A DNA stretch of 64,000 nucleotides. Source: Siphonodentalium dalli. Taxonomy: Eukaryota; Mollusca; Scaphopoda; Gadilida; Siphonodentaliidae. Of this stretch, positions 42,294 to 52,799 are shown one piece after another. Location: the NCBI GenBank assembly GCA_032622095.1, contig CP136063.1:180895956-180959955 (forward strand). Reading direction: 5' to 3'. Each line of letters begins with the position of its first letter. The first letter of the stretch is position 1. The position numbers were made by a program, and so were the translations under genes. Below the pieces are notes generated by a model, which saw only the letters and a list, made by a program, of their open reading frames with translations, ran no database searches and was not told where the DNA came from.

Positions 42294-43452
42294 GTAAGTT
42301 GTTTGGTGAAAATTATAAAATAGTATCCCAGTCCGTCGATTTTGAGGCGCATAATTGCTCTTGTGCCATCTCATGCCTTGAATTGAAAAGTAGCATGCAA
42401 AAAGTTGCATTCCCCATGATCTTGGTTGCGTGGACTCATTAGCATTCCTCATGATCTTGGTTGCGTTGACTCATTAATTAACTAATAAAAGGGAGCACAG
42501 TAAGGGCTGGGTTAACAATGATCACTTGAGAAGTCATAGCATCAATGCTTATACAACAAAATGTTTTTGAACCCATTTAGTGCATGCTGTTCAATGCGTT
42601 TGTGTCACAGACAATCAAAGTGATCAAAGAGACAAAACTTTCCAAACAATCATCACTCACTTCTAGTAAGTATGTGTGAGATAGATTCTGGATTCTAAAG
42701 AAACAGACACCAGTCCATACGAAATGTGAAAAACTAAATGGTATAGGTTACCAATTCACCATAATCAGTGACAATGCGATCGACTCCCAAGGAGTCAGCA
42801 TTGTATAAAACGATCCCAGGAGGGAGCTTTTTGTTAAGTAACCGACAATTAACACTTTTATTTTGTTTGAAGTTTTATTTTATTAAAATAGCACAAATCA
42901 ATAGCATTTGAGTGTATTATTTACCTATTTACATGTACATGCATCGGTTATATTTCCCGTTAGGTGCACCAAAGCATGTAGTAATTCATATAGTTTAGTC
43001 TGAATATGATTCACAGATATTTTTCAATTCTTCGACCTCTTCCAATGTTTACCATCATGTTTTGATTAAACATTGACATCTTATTGGCATAATTTAACTT
43101 TTGTCGGTAATTCCACTGAAACAAGTAATGTTTACATAACAGTTGTTTGGTCATACAAAATCTTATTATTGGAGAGTTAAATTAATAAAGAAAATATAAA
43201 CAAAGTCAATTAATTTTTTTTATGTACTTATTGTTGAGTTGTTTTACAGACTTTTATGTTATTTCGCTTGAAACCCAAATTGAAAGCCTCAAGTCCCTAT
43301 AATTATTTGGTGACAGAAGCGTAAAAACTATTCATATATAAAACAATGAAATGATTTTGGTAGGTATATTTGAAATTAGTCAGATTGAAGAGGGGAATAC
43401 CATATTTCTATTATGATGCTACCAACAGCAATGATGTCACATATATTTGCAG
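42294..43452. other. Intronic DNA with a 36-bp direct repeat
   Basis: TTCCCCATGATCTTGGTTGCG.GGACTCATTA occurs twice in tandem (42410-42442, 42446-42478). A GACTCCCAAGGAGTC palindrome is at 42783-42797. No coding content. Confidence 0.4.
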
Positions 43453-43588
43453 AAAATATCTACATCGGAGCCTCGGGATTTGGTGTTCATCATCAATCTG
43501 TGCCTTAATTTCCCACCTGAAGTTCAGCTCATGACTGCTTCAAAAATCATAGGATATATCACCACCCTTCCTGATGAGAAAGATGACA
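43453..43588 (+). CDS. HEATR1: HEATR1 exon 15 of window
   Basis: Phase 0 to 1. The acceptor CATATATTTGCAG ends at 43452; donor GTAAGT starts at 43589. Reads EPRDLVFIINLCLNFPPEVQ... to TTLPDEKDD; human has DTEFWFSVCCEFSVQHQIQ...KLPEEKEE. Confidence 0.93.
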
Positions 43589-44206
43589 GTAAGTGTGAAA
43601 AAAATAATAGGATATATTACTAGCCTTGTGATGTGTCACCCGTGTGGTGCTTATGGCCACACCTTCCCGGTTCGCTTGTATATATACATATTTTGATATA
43701 TGATATTAATGTATGGTTGTTTTATAATAAGCCCATTGAATCAGACAATGTGTTTGCCTCTGATCTAGCAAACCCCCCTTTAGGCTTATGTCCATCATAA
43801 AGTTACTTTGGGAAACCCAGGGCATAAAAAGGAAATAATGATATGTTTGTACTACAGAGGGGAATGTTGATCAGCATAAAATGAAAACTACCTTAATATG
43901 ATCAAGTGTGAAAGTCCCTGAAAATATTTCGACAAACAAAACAAATATCTAAGGTATTCCAGCACTTGCAGTCATAATAAATTTTCCGGAATTATAATCT
44001 TCAAAAAATCTCCCCAAAGCTACACTGGAGTGTCCTTGGAGCATCCAACTAGTGCACAATGTGGTTTATTATCTGGGAAAGGCACCACTAAAGCAAGTTT
44101 GCAGCAGAAATTTATACATTTCAGACTCAAACTTTCAATTCTAACTAGTCACATGAATATTTTTATATGATCGATACTTTGCCCAAAACTTGTGACTTTT
44201 TCCAAT
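43589..44206. other. Intronic DNA, nothing recognised
   Basis: AT-rich, no supported frame. A (TA)-rich stretch near 43676-43700. Confidence 0.4.

Positions 44207-44239
<33 letters not shown>
44207..44239 (+). repeat. Uninterrupted run of 33 G followed by TATAC
   Basis: Thirty-three consecutive G, then TATACAGTG. It matches the G-run plus GTATAC start of pearl-like elements (19325, 39581) expanded to extreme length. Its true length may be misassembled. The minus-strand poly-proline frame over it is an artefact. Confidence 0.85.
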
Positions 44240-44240
<1 letters not shown>

Positions 44241-44368
44241 ATACAGTGAACGCTTCCCTGATCTATTTCTTAGATTGAACAATATTGTCCCCTGTATGAT
44301 ATTCATATATATATAAACTAGAGTACTACAAAGAAAATTGGAATAAGGCAACAAACCAAGCTGGCTTA

Positions 44369-44440
44369 TTTAACCCTTTCCACATGGGAGCCATGCTGGT
44401 GCAGCATTAAAGATCCTGTGCCAGTGCCAAAGTCAAGTTA
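44369..44440. mobile_element. TTAA MITE end fragment (GGGAGC.RTGCTGGTGCAGCATTAA family)
   Basis: TTAACCCTTTCCACATGGGAGCCATGCTGGTGCAGCATTAAAGATCCTGTGCCAGTGC is the inverse of the right end of the complete element at 45897-46158. It lies about 48 bp before exon 16. Confidence 0.6.
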
Positions 44441-44488
44441 AACTGGCGATTTTCAGCTTGTCATAATATTTAGATTATCACTATTCAG

Positions 44489-44658
44489 CTCAAATAGTAC
44501 AGACGAGGTTCACACCAAAGTCACTAGGGAACTTGAAGAAGGAGGAGTCAGCATTGTTTAGCACGGAACTTCACACAGCCAAACAGCTTCGACACTTTAA
44601 ATTTTCTGCTATCCATATTCTGGTGTGTCTCTTCTCACACGATGATTTCATATCAAAG
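44489..44658 (+). CDS. HEATR1: HEATR1 exon 16 of window
   Basis: Phase 1 to 0. The acceptor TTATCACTATTCAG ends at 44488; donor GTCAGT starts at 44659. STELHTAKQLRHFKFSAIHI matches human NVETHTSKQLRHFKFLSVSF, one of the best-conserved stretches. Confidence 0.96.
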
Positions 44659-44689
44659 GTCAGTTATTTATCTAGTTTTCATCATCAAC

Positions 44690-45105
44690 AAGCCTGCAAA
44701 TAGTGTGTCTGTCATTTGCAGAATGAGGTCCCCAGAGGGTGAATTTAGTGATGCTACCCTACATAGCAGGCTAGCATCACCAAATTCACCCTCTGGGGAC
44801 CTCATTCTCAAATTAACATTGTTTTCAGTTACTTTTTCCCTTCTGGGAAGTTTCTATATTCCCTAATTTGCAGTAGATAAAATGCATAATCGAGGTGACT
44901 AATGGGTGAACATCAAAAACTTCAACTGGGGAATTGCAATCTTATCCTAGGTCTCCAATAGAAATTGAGGCATAAGCAGAATGAGGTTCCCAGAGGGTGA
45001 TTTTGGTGATGCTAGCCCCACTATGCAGGATAGCATCACTAAATTCTCCCTCTGGGGACCTCATTCTGCAAATGTCAGACACACTAAATTCAGGCTTGAA
45101 TATCA
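44690..45105. mobile_element. Palindromic foldback family, complete ~415-bp element with two inverted units
   Basis: CAAGCCTGCAAATAGTGTGTCTGTC (44690 on) and GTCAGACACACTAAATTCAGGCTTG (to 45105) are the inverse ends. A palindromic unit sits at each side (44719-44810 and 44977-45068). The ~165-bp spacer includes TTACTTTTTCCCTTCTG and TTTCTATATTCCCTAATT, also found at 33770-33810. It starts 32 bp after the exon 16 donor. Confidence 0.8.
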
Positions 45106-45258
45106 TTGATTACTTATATCATGGTTTCCACCAGGAAGCAACTCCAAATATCTAGTATTAGGAAATCAGCCCCTAATTTAAGTCCATATTCTGAACATGT
45201 ACAGTAATATAGCAAGGAGCCATAGTCGTGTTTAATTTGGCAAACTGCTATGTTTATT

Positions 45259-45628
45259 AAAGGCATGGATGGCCTTCGTGGTGGGTATTGCTGTTAAAAA
45301 AGTGACTTTCGTTAAAACCGCTATAAACAGAAAGAATATTAAATTATAGAGACCTTGTTCTTATACCAATCATAAATATCGCGTAAATAGTATGTTATTG
45401 TCAATTGTGTAAGCTTGGTTATGTAAACAAACTCCAAAAATGTTACAGAACCTTGCTTTTGTTTACATAACAAAGCATACAAACTTTACAATAACATACT
45501 ATTTACATGATATTTATGATTGGTATAAGAATAAAATATGTCTATATTTTAATATTCTTTCTATTTATGGCAGTATTAACAGGTGTGACTATTTTAACAG
45601 TATACCCACCAAGGCCATCTATGCCTTT
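45259..45628. mobile_element. Foldback element ~370 bp (AAAGGCATGGATGGCC ends)
   Basis: Arms AAAGGCATGGATGGCCTTCGTGG ... GTTATGTAAACAAA (45259-~45430) and TTTGTTTACATAACAAAGC ... CCAAGGCCATCTATGCCTTT (~45459-45628) pair over ~170 bp with a ~28-bp loop. A single arm is at 13510-13690 and an end fragment at ~7640. The frame at 45440-45730 is not supported. Confidence 0.75.
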
Positions 45629-45896
45629 GATGTAAGAATATTTCAATTGGCACTTTGTAAAACTTATATTGTAGGCAGAGATTTTGTGAATGTTTCATAT
45701 CGCCACCAAGATGGCAAAGGAAACTGTTAAAATATGTTGAAAATTTATTCCTTCATATGTATGTCTTCATGAAAACATTGTTTTGTCATGAAATATTCCT
45801 GACCAACCTTAAACGCCTTAACATCTAGTCTACTTGATCAATACACAGGTGGTTCGCATGTTTTTATTTGACATTGTAATTATGATCTAACCAGGC

Positions 45897-46158
45897 TTAA
45901 CCCTTCCATGACTGGAGCTTTCTGAAATTTAGCGAAAACCCTGTGTCAATGCATTCTCTTATGTATACAAGTCTTGCATAAGGAGCTTCGCAAATATAAG
46001 AGAATGCATTGGCCTAATATTATTTACTTTGACCATCTAAGCCAGTGCATACTCTTGTATATGTGAGGCTGCCTATGGGAGACTAGCATGTATAAGAGAA
46101 TGCACTAGCGCAGGATCTTAATGCTGCACCAGCACAGCTCCCATCATGAAAGGTTTAA
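45897..46158. mobile_element. TTAA MITE (CCCTTCCATGACTGGAGC family), complete
   Basis: TTAA at 45897-45900 and 46155-46158. Ends CCCTTCCATGACTGGAGC and GCTCCCATCATGAAAGG are inverse. It contains two hairpins with arms CAATGCATTCTCTTATGTATAC and GTGCATACTCTTGTATATG. Fragments at 24540 and 44369. Confidence 0.75.
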
Positions 46159-46223
46159 AACCCAGTCCTTTTCTTCTCCCTTATTTTTTACGAATTGGCA
46201 CTTCGTAATCTGAATGTTCATAT

Positions 46224-46318
46224 CTTCAGAATTTATGCCTGAGGCGTCTTCATAATTTATGCATGAGGCATCTTCATAATTTATGCGTGAGGCGTCTTCA
46301 TAATTTATGTATGATGAG
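46224..46318. repeat. 24-bp minisatellite, four units
   Basis: CTTCATAATTTATGCRTGAG plus GCGT or GCAT repeats at 46224, 46248, 46272 and 46296 with few changes. Confidence 0.75.
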
Positions 46319-46789
46319 CCTCACTGACACCTGATAGAGAACTGGATTGCTTCTGTTGAATCTATACTCCAGTGTACACTCCACAAGCAATAATATTCGC
46401 ATAGAGCTTATGAACCCCATGCAATTTATTTCCTTGTTGATAGGGGTGTGCATCTCATTTGCATATTAGCATGTAACAGAACATGCGAGCATGAGGAGAT
46501 GGGTCCATATAAGCACCTGGCATTTGATGTCAAATCCTTTTCTCTTTCAGACTTACTATACCTAATGTACATCATCTTGTGAATTATTGTATAAATCTCG
46601 TATACAAAACAGATGATGTTTACACCAACATGCGAGCATACAGTGATAGTGTTCTCCTGCTTGTAAAACATGATGAATTTGAAGCTTGAGTCAAAAGTAA
46701 TTCCTTGCTGTATATTTTAAAACTGTGTTTTAAGTTAGTTGATGGACTCTCGACTGCACATGCGAGTCCATTAATCCTGACAGAATCAC

Positions 46790-47166
46790 ATGCATGGAAC
46801 TTGTTTTCAAGATGATAACTTTAGTTTTAGTTATTTTCTAATTTTGTATGTGGATTACCCACATGAAAATATAAATCAAGTTTGAATATGGGTGAGGTCT
46901 GCCCATTTTACTGTAGTTATGATCCTTATCAACTTATATTTTCTGATCATTTTTGTTTCGGGATTATAACTTTGGTTACAGTTATCCGATTGTTTTCAAA
47001 TTTGGTACATGTATTGCTCATATTAAGATAGAGGTCAAGTTCGAATTTGGGTTTGATCCACCCATTTCACTGGAGTTATGGTCCTTGTTGACTTAGAATT
47101 TGCTGATTATTCATTTCTAAAATAGCCACCGGTCAAATAAAGCCACCTTATTCGGGGGGACGTGTG
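46790..47166. mobile_element. Pearl-like units, 5'-truncated
   Basis: Two diverged units of the 40711 type (TTTTCAAGATGATAACTTTAG ~46803; TTTCGGGATTATAACTTTGG ~46956), each with GGTCAAGTTCGAA-like and GAGTTATGGTCC phrases. It ends GCCACCTTATTCGGGGGGACGTGTG (47142-47166), close to the shared pearl-like right end. Confidence 0.6.
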
Positions 47167-47226
47167 CTTTTATATGAATAAATTTCTGTTGATTAAATCA
47201 TTTACGTATTTCTTGACTATTTGTAG

Positions 47227-47394
47227 CTAGTGGATATGAAGGAGAAACAGCTACTGAAGCGGTTTGAGCGATTATTAGAGTGTGTGCTGAAATACGTGGA
47301 TAAAATATCGGACTGTGTCACACAGTATAGAGGTCGGCCGACAATCATCTTTTGGAAGGCTTTACTTCAGAAGACACACCAGCTCATAGAAAAG
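47227..47394 (+). CDS. HEATR1: HEATR1 exon 17 of window
   Basis: 56 codons, phase 0 to 0. The acceptor TGACTATTTGTAG ends at 47226; donor GTATGG starts at 47395. RLLECVLKYVDKISDCV...IIFWKALLQKTHQLIEK matches human RLLETVLGYISAVAQSM...VKFWRALLSKAYDLLDK. Confidence 0.96.
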
Positions 47395-47445
47395 GTATGG
47401 TCAAGTAGAACACTCCTGAACTGGTTTCTTTTATTGTCACAACAA

Positions 47446-47661
47446 TACAGTAATGCCTAAATAATCGACTCCTTAACCACAGCAGAATTATTGGTAATTT
47501 TTCAGGATTTAGTCAAAAATATGGCTTGTTGCCATTCATCGGAAAGCTCTCACTGAGAGCTTTCCGATGAATGACAACAAGCCATATTTCCGACTAAATC
47601 ATGAAAAATTACCAATAATTCTGCTGTGGTTAAGAAGTCGATTATTTAGGGCATTACTGTA
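47446..47661. mobile_element. Tc1/mariner-type foldback MITE, 212 bp
   Basis: TA at 47446-47447 and 47660-47661. CAGTAATGCCTAAATAATCG at the left and CGATTATTTAGGGCATTACTG at the right pair and continue as ~100-bp arms (ACCACAGCAGAATTATTGGT, GCCATTCATCGGAAAGCTCT) with almost no loop. It lies 53 bp after the exon 17 donor. Confidence 0.8.
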
Positions 47662-47817
47662 TATGGTATTTATTTAGAGCTGATGGTCCTTGGGATGAGT
47701 TTACCTATAAAGTGTTTACTGTGTGACATTTGTTACCGACCCGTTCTCAGTTAATTGAAATTGAATTTTTTTTTTATTACTTATGTAATGATATATTCCA
47801 TTGCTTTGTCTATGCAG

Positions 47818-47961
47818 ATCTCCACATTACTTCCTAGGAAGCACTTTATCAGGGTGATGCAGGGACTTCTGAGCCACAAAGTGCATGGCTTAAAAAAGAA
47901 AGCGATGGAATTACTTGGTGCCCAAATTCAACAGCAGAAAGAAGCACTGTCCAGTAAAGAG
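47818..47961 (+). CDS. HEATR1: HEATR1 exon 18 of window
   Basis: 48 codons, phase 0 to 0. The acceptor GTCTATGCAG ends at 47817; donor GTGAGA starts at 47962. STLLPRKHFIRVMQGLLSHK...KKKAMELL matches human NALLPTETFIPVIRGLVGNP...RRKALDLL. The next exon is 15 kb away. Confidence 0.95.
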
Positions 47962-48059
47962 GTGAGAATTCTGTTACAATTTGTTTATGGGAAACAGTGG
48001 TATGTTTGCAGCACTTGTATTATCTTTTTGTCTAACTATTGTCTGCTAATTTGTCATGA

Positions 48060-48540
48060 TCACAGGGGCCTCCTCGTTCGTTTTTATCATTATCGGTTTA
48101 CAATTCATGGACCGTTTCGCTTCAAACCATACAATTGTTCCGTGTTTTCGAAAACGCCGATCACTTATTTGCGTCTCTAAATTCCAATTCGCCATGGAGC
48201 GACCATCGTTTCAATGACTTACGATGCACCTAGATTGTTGTGAAAAATAAGTCTATGGAATTCTTATAGACCCTATAAGGTATGATAGAATTGGTCAGAT
48301 CGTTAATGCCACGTGGTTCGCTAACCGAAGTCTCCTAATTTCGTGTTATTATACTCGTGGCTCTTCAACTAGCGGAATTTTTCTTTCAATAATTCTCTCG
48401 CTACTGACGATGATATCTATCATAATGTTACGATTATTGTGAGAAATACATATATGGCCTTATTCTAGAGCCTATAAGGTATGTTAGAATTGGTCAGACC
48501 GTAACTGCCACGTAACTGACATTATTTATGGCAAGTAACC
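48060..48540. repeat. Repeat R1, tandem pair (CCTATAAGGTATG.TAGAATTGGTCAGA)
   Basis: TCGTTCGTTTTTATCATTATCG ... GACCCTATAAGGTATGATAGAATTGGTCAGA (to ~48302) is followed by a second version ending ~48520. Other copies, same strand, at 55120-55400 and 55610-55760, and a fragment at 50090-50175 (AGTCTCCTAATTTCGTG). No coding content. Confidence 0.65.
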
Positions 48541-48699
48541 ATATCAAATGTGAGCTTGGTACACAAACAGGCTGTACATACAATACAGTGTGCATTGTTC
48601 ATAAAGGGCATGATAGGAGTTTTGAACGTATTCATTGACTAGCAGGAGTCTAAATGAATTTAAACTATATATGAGTCCAGACCTTTCGTACCGTTGATA

Positions 48700-49312
48700 T
48701 GGCGAATAGACTTCACACACGAATGAAGCACATTTACATGGAAAGCATTTATATTGTCACGTGCCCCACTACCACTGCCAATAGCCTTTCCGAACAGAGT
48801 CCATCACATGGCTCTTCATACTTCTATTGCCCATATCAATTTGATTATCTGGCACATAGAAAATAAAACAGGCAGGACGTTTGCGCTGTCCAGCTTAGCT
48901 TTCGAGGAAGCTCATTGACCAGCATTACAGACCTTTCCCCGCAGACAGGGGACCACCCCGTATGAGTGGATCCCAACCCCATGGCACCAGATGCCCGATC
49001 ATAAGGGCCTGACACCATGCTGCCATCTCTGCGCGCTTCGGCCTATGCTGTATTTGTTCTCTTTTCCTTAAACATGCCTTAAACAGGACCACTTAGGTAG
49101 GGGGAGTTCCTCTCTATCATATGGCTATTAAATTCAATAAGTAAAAATACACCATTATAAGGGATGTGTGTCCTTTACTAGGAGGATGATAATTTCATTC
49201 GTTTCCTTCCTAGGGGAGCCATTTTTAGAGCGGGTCTTTCCCCTAGTTTGCTGCATGCTTCATACTAACCTACCTATCACACACCTAGGTCGTTCTGCTG
49301 CATATTTCCGCC
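48700..49312. repeat. Repeat X, copy 1
   Basis: Begins ATAGACTTCACACACGAATGAAGCACATTTACATGG and contains CGTTTGCGCTGTCCAGCTTAGCTTTCGAGGAAGCTCATTGACCAGC, ACAGGACCACTTAGGT.GGGGGAG and GGATGTGTGTCCTTTACTAGGAGGAT. It ends CACACCTAGGTCGTTCTGCTGCAT. Copy 2 is at 57480-58345 in the same order. Partial copies at 51650-52330. Confidence 0.7.
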
Positions 49313-49745
49313 AAAGGAAGCCCTCACACTGAACTATATGGATAGATGTCCTGCGTTTGTAAACCATAGCAGAAAAGGGTTAACTTTTTAGTCGGTCGCC
49401 TACGGTAACTAATGGTCAGTGGCTTGCCTCGGTATCAGTCACGCATGCGCAGTCCCAATATAATTCACTGTACAGATTGAATTAGCCAGTTTATATTTCT
49501 GCTACAACCGAACGGATCATAAGGGAGTTTTTCCGCCAAGGAGAAGCCCTTCAACTGAACTATATGGATTATTATCCTCGGCCTTGTGTTATCAGGAGGG
49601 TTAAAATTTATTGTCCGTTTATTAGCCTACTCCGGTCAATCAGCGACTCCGGTCAATCAGTGCTCGGATTAGCTCACGCATGGATGCGTCCCGTGCAAAT
49701 CTCGCTCTCTTAACAATTCATCTAGCCAGTTTTATTTCTCTCCTT
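49313..49745 (-). repeat. Inverted composite of the GTTCAGT.TGAGGGCTTCCTTTGGCGG repeat, copy A
   Basis: Inverse copies of the terminal motif (TTTCCGCCAAAGGAAGCCCTCACACTGAACTATATGGAT at 49313-49350; TTTTTCCGCCAAGGAGAAGCCCTTCAACTGAACTATATGG at 49528-49568) head two blocks. The first block (49350-49500, GACTGATACCGAGGC-inverse) is the reverse complement of 59690-59850. The second (49580-49740, ACTCCGGTCAATCAG twice) is the reverse complement of 54810-54995. Confidence 0.7.
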
Positions 49746-51600
49746 GGACCTATCAGACGTGGTTTTAACTAAAGGAAGTATTTCTCTATTGCGAGTTTAT
49801 CAACTCAATATTTATTGTTGATCACAAACTTGCAATTTATCCGTTGCTTACCCGGTCGTTTCATATTTATAAGTTCGCGCAGAAACTCTTCGTTTCATAG
49901 TATGCGCAACGCTATTTATAAATATTCCGTGTTTTTATCGACCCATTTTATCTAAAAAAAAATAAAAAAATTTGGAATTGGAATCGACAAAATCACGTTG
50001 TGAACTTCGCCATTGATGGCCATTTTGACAATGACTACAGACGCACATCGTTTACTTGTAGCGAACCTATTTTGCATTATTGTGCAACATATACGGTGGC
50101 ATGAATCGTCCGATTTCTGAGTCCACGTGGTACGGTATGCGAAGTCTCCTAATTTCGTGCTAACTATATTTCATGATGCCGACTTCTTGCTACGTTCATT
50201 TCATGTACACTACATAATCGTATCTGCAACAGCTCTGTTATTGCGCAGAAAGTTGGCCAGGACAGAAATGTCTCCTTTGGCGATAATTTACATGTATTAA
50301 TAAACAAGATAGAACTTGTAATCCAATGAAATTTCTTTTGCCTCAACTACTTCAATTGTAAGTTGAAGTTGAGCGACTGGAACTTAACCGACATTTGGTA
50401 AATGATTATCACAGAACATCATTGTACATATACAACATGTCGTTATAATTAATTGTGCTTACCGATTAATTTTTGCATATCTTAGCTAGCCCGAATGTAT
50501 TACTATTAACATGATGGCTCTTATTTGGATACTTGGAACGTCGCAAACGTTACATCGACTTCAAGATATTTATTTGAAACTCTGACTCTGTTCTTGCGAT
50601 TCCATTTCCTTTCCCTCATTGTATTATCGGAACAATCGTTAGAAACAATGAGATTATGTTTGTTATAACATATAGTATTATATGGCCTGTGTTCAAATAA
50701 TGCTGTGTCTCTTGAATAGTCTCTTTCTTTACATGTCTGTCCAGTATTACTGACAGTGTCCGCTTGCTACTAATCGTGCAACTGGTTTGATTGGGGACTA
50801 GGATTATCTGACACAAGATTGGGCACTAAGGATTTTTATTTCAAGTTCCAGGGCTCAAGATACATTTCATTTTGCGAGAGTCGGGTGCTGAGTCATGTCG
50901 GTCGTGAGGCGCTGGAGATTGTGGGGTTTTGTGAGAGTCGTTGCGGGAATCGATTCGGTGATTCTCGTCGAATCTTGAAGCCTGAGTTCCCATTGTCGAA
51001 TGGCGATCTCCATCACTTCATATCGGTACTGTCGTTATTTCGGCGACAATTGTGTCTGTTTCTTTGCAATCACTCAATGTATTTTGCAGAATGGACTTCC
51101 CTGTTCGATGACTGCACAGATATGCAAATGCAGTAGCCTGAACCTTCAGCTATAGTTTGCTTAAATATCCAAGGATACTTCCGTCCGTGGTCAGATCTCT
51201 TTGGAGAAATTTGGGATGCGAGCCTTTGGCTGGCCTACTTGACAGTACTTGTGGCATGTCACCATATCCGTGTGACCTAGCATGGTCGCAGTGTTGAAAT
51301 GATTCATTGGCTAGCCAGTGTCTCAATAAATTTTCAGTCAACAATGTTTATACTTTTGATGATTTTGATGTTTGACATTTCCACGTGTTCACTGTAACAA
51401 ATAGACAACATCTGAACTGTTATCCTCAGATATTAGTGTTTGTAGATACATTCAAATTACGAATTTAAATGATACAAAATGGTGAGCTTAAAAACATGTA
51501 TGGCCAGCCATAATTGTTCCATACTAGTACAAGGGTATCAGTGCCTCAAAGGCTCAATGACCTACGAACTGACTATATCAATATGGCGTAAATTTTCACT
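49746..51600. other. Unassigned part of the 48-61.5 kb mosaic
   Basis: Frames at 50819-51136 (+) and 50616-50816 (-) have no family. A fragment of repeat R1 is at 50090-50175, and CTCAATGTA...GAATGGACTTC phrases suggest older copies. No intact structure seen. Confidence 0.35.
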
Positions 51601-51639
51601 GATACCGACATACTTCTGCGCTTTCAATCCGTGAATAGT

Positions 51640-52340
51640 CAAGGTGAACTACTATGCATTTATATTGTCATGTGCCCCCCATGCACTGTCAATAGCCTTT
51701 CCAACAGAGTCCATCACTTGGCTCTCTACCTTCTATTTCCACATAGAAAGATCAAATGTCAAATAGCCTTCACTCATGTATTAAGCACAGTTACAGGAAA
51801 TGCATTTATATTGCGCAGGGCCGCTGCCACTATAATTTCCATCAGAGACCAACACATGGCTCTTTTCCTTCTATTGCCTCATATCCAATTGATTATCGGG
51901 CAAACAACAGAAAGGACAGCATTTGTATTGTCACACATATAAAGTGCAGTTACATGAACAGTGTTTCTATTTATATTGCGCACAACCACTGCAGGCCTGC
52001 GTATTGGAGGTGAACGACGGTTCGGTTCACCTGGAGGTTGTGAAATCTAGGTCGCGTCAAAGTTGTATGTGGCTCTCGTGATACTGAATATAACAGTTTG
52101 TGTACCTATGGGTACCTAAGCACAACCAGACAACCGACAAATACGTTACGGCTTCAGATTTATTTTGCATTCGGCAGGCCTGCCAGTGCCAATTTCAAAA
52201 GAGTCCAAAACATGGCTCTTCTCTTTCTATTATTACGTATCCATGATTATCTGGTAAATAGAAAACCTATATGAATAACACAAATGAAAGCATTTGTATC
52301 ATCACACATATAAAGCGCCGTTCCCAAAGAAGCCTTTATA
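51640..52340. repeat. Degenerate tandem copies of part of repeat X
   Basis: The phrase GCATTTATATTG(T/C)..(C/G) then TGCC.CTGCCA.TG.CAATAGCC...AGAGTCCA.CACATGGCTCTT..CTTCTATT recurs near 51655, 51800 and 52170. It is followed each time by CCATATCCAATTGATTATC(T/G)GG and, at 51800 and 52170, preceded by a TCACACATATAAAG-like segment. Spacing is irregular. Confidence 0.5.
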
Positions 52341-52799
52341 TTGTGCATGACCACTGCCCAGTACCAGTGACTGGCGGGGTGCTACCATCGTTGATTTGGA
52401 AAACAAATCTTCAAGGGCGAATGCCACAGCTCCTGAGCCTTAGGGTGGGGAAGACTCATCATGTGCCACTAATAGTGCACCAGCCAACCAGACTTCAGTT
52501 CTTCCCAGATGTAACCGCAGCTCGAGCTCTCATTTGCTCTCGCAATTCAGAAGACGGATGTACTTGCGCCTGTATAATCATCAGTTGTGTTTTTCTCAAA
52601 TTCAATGTCATTGTGGGATAGACCTCATAACATGCATGTTCCATGGCACTTTCACATTCCCATAATTTAACTGCGATGGGAACGATTTTATATATACCTT
52701 CCAATAGTTTAATATTGAATAAATGATTACTATGACCATGCACCTTCTGTCAAGAGGGAACAGTGCACAGTTTAATATTCGTGAATTAGAAAATTACAA

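Noticed and set aside
44163-44354. Minus-strand frame with a poly-proline run
   Set aside because: It is the translation of the 33-G homopolymer.
46224-46318. Direct repeats as a possible CRISPR array
   Set aside because: The 24-bp units are contiguous with no unique spacers, and the context is a eukaryotic intron. Minisatellite.
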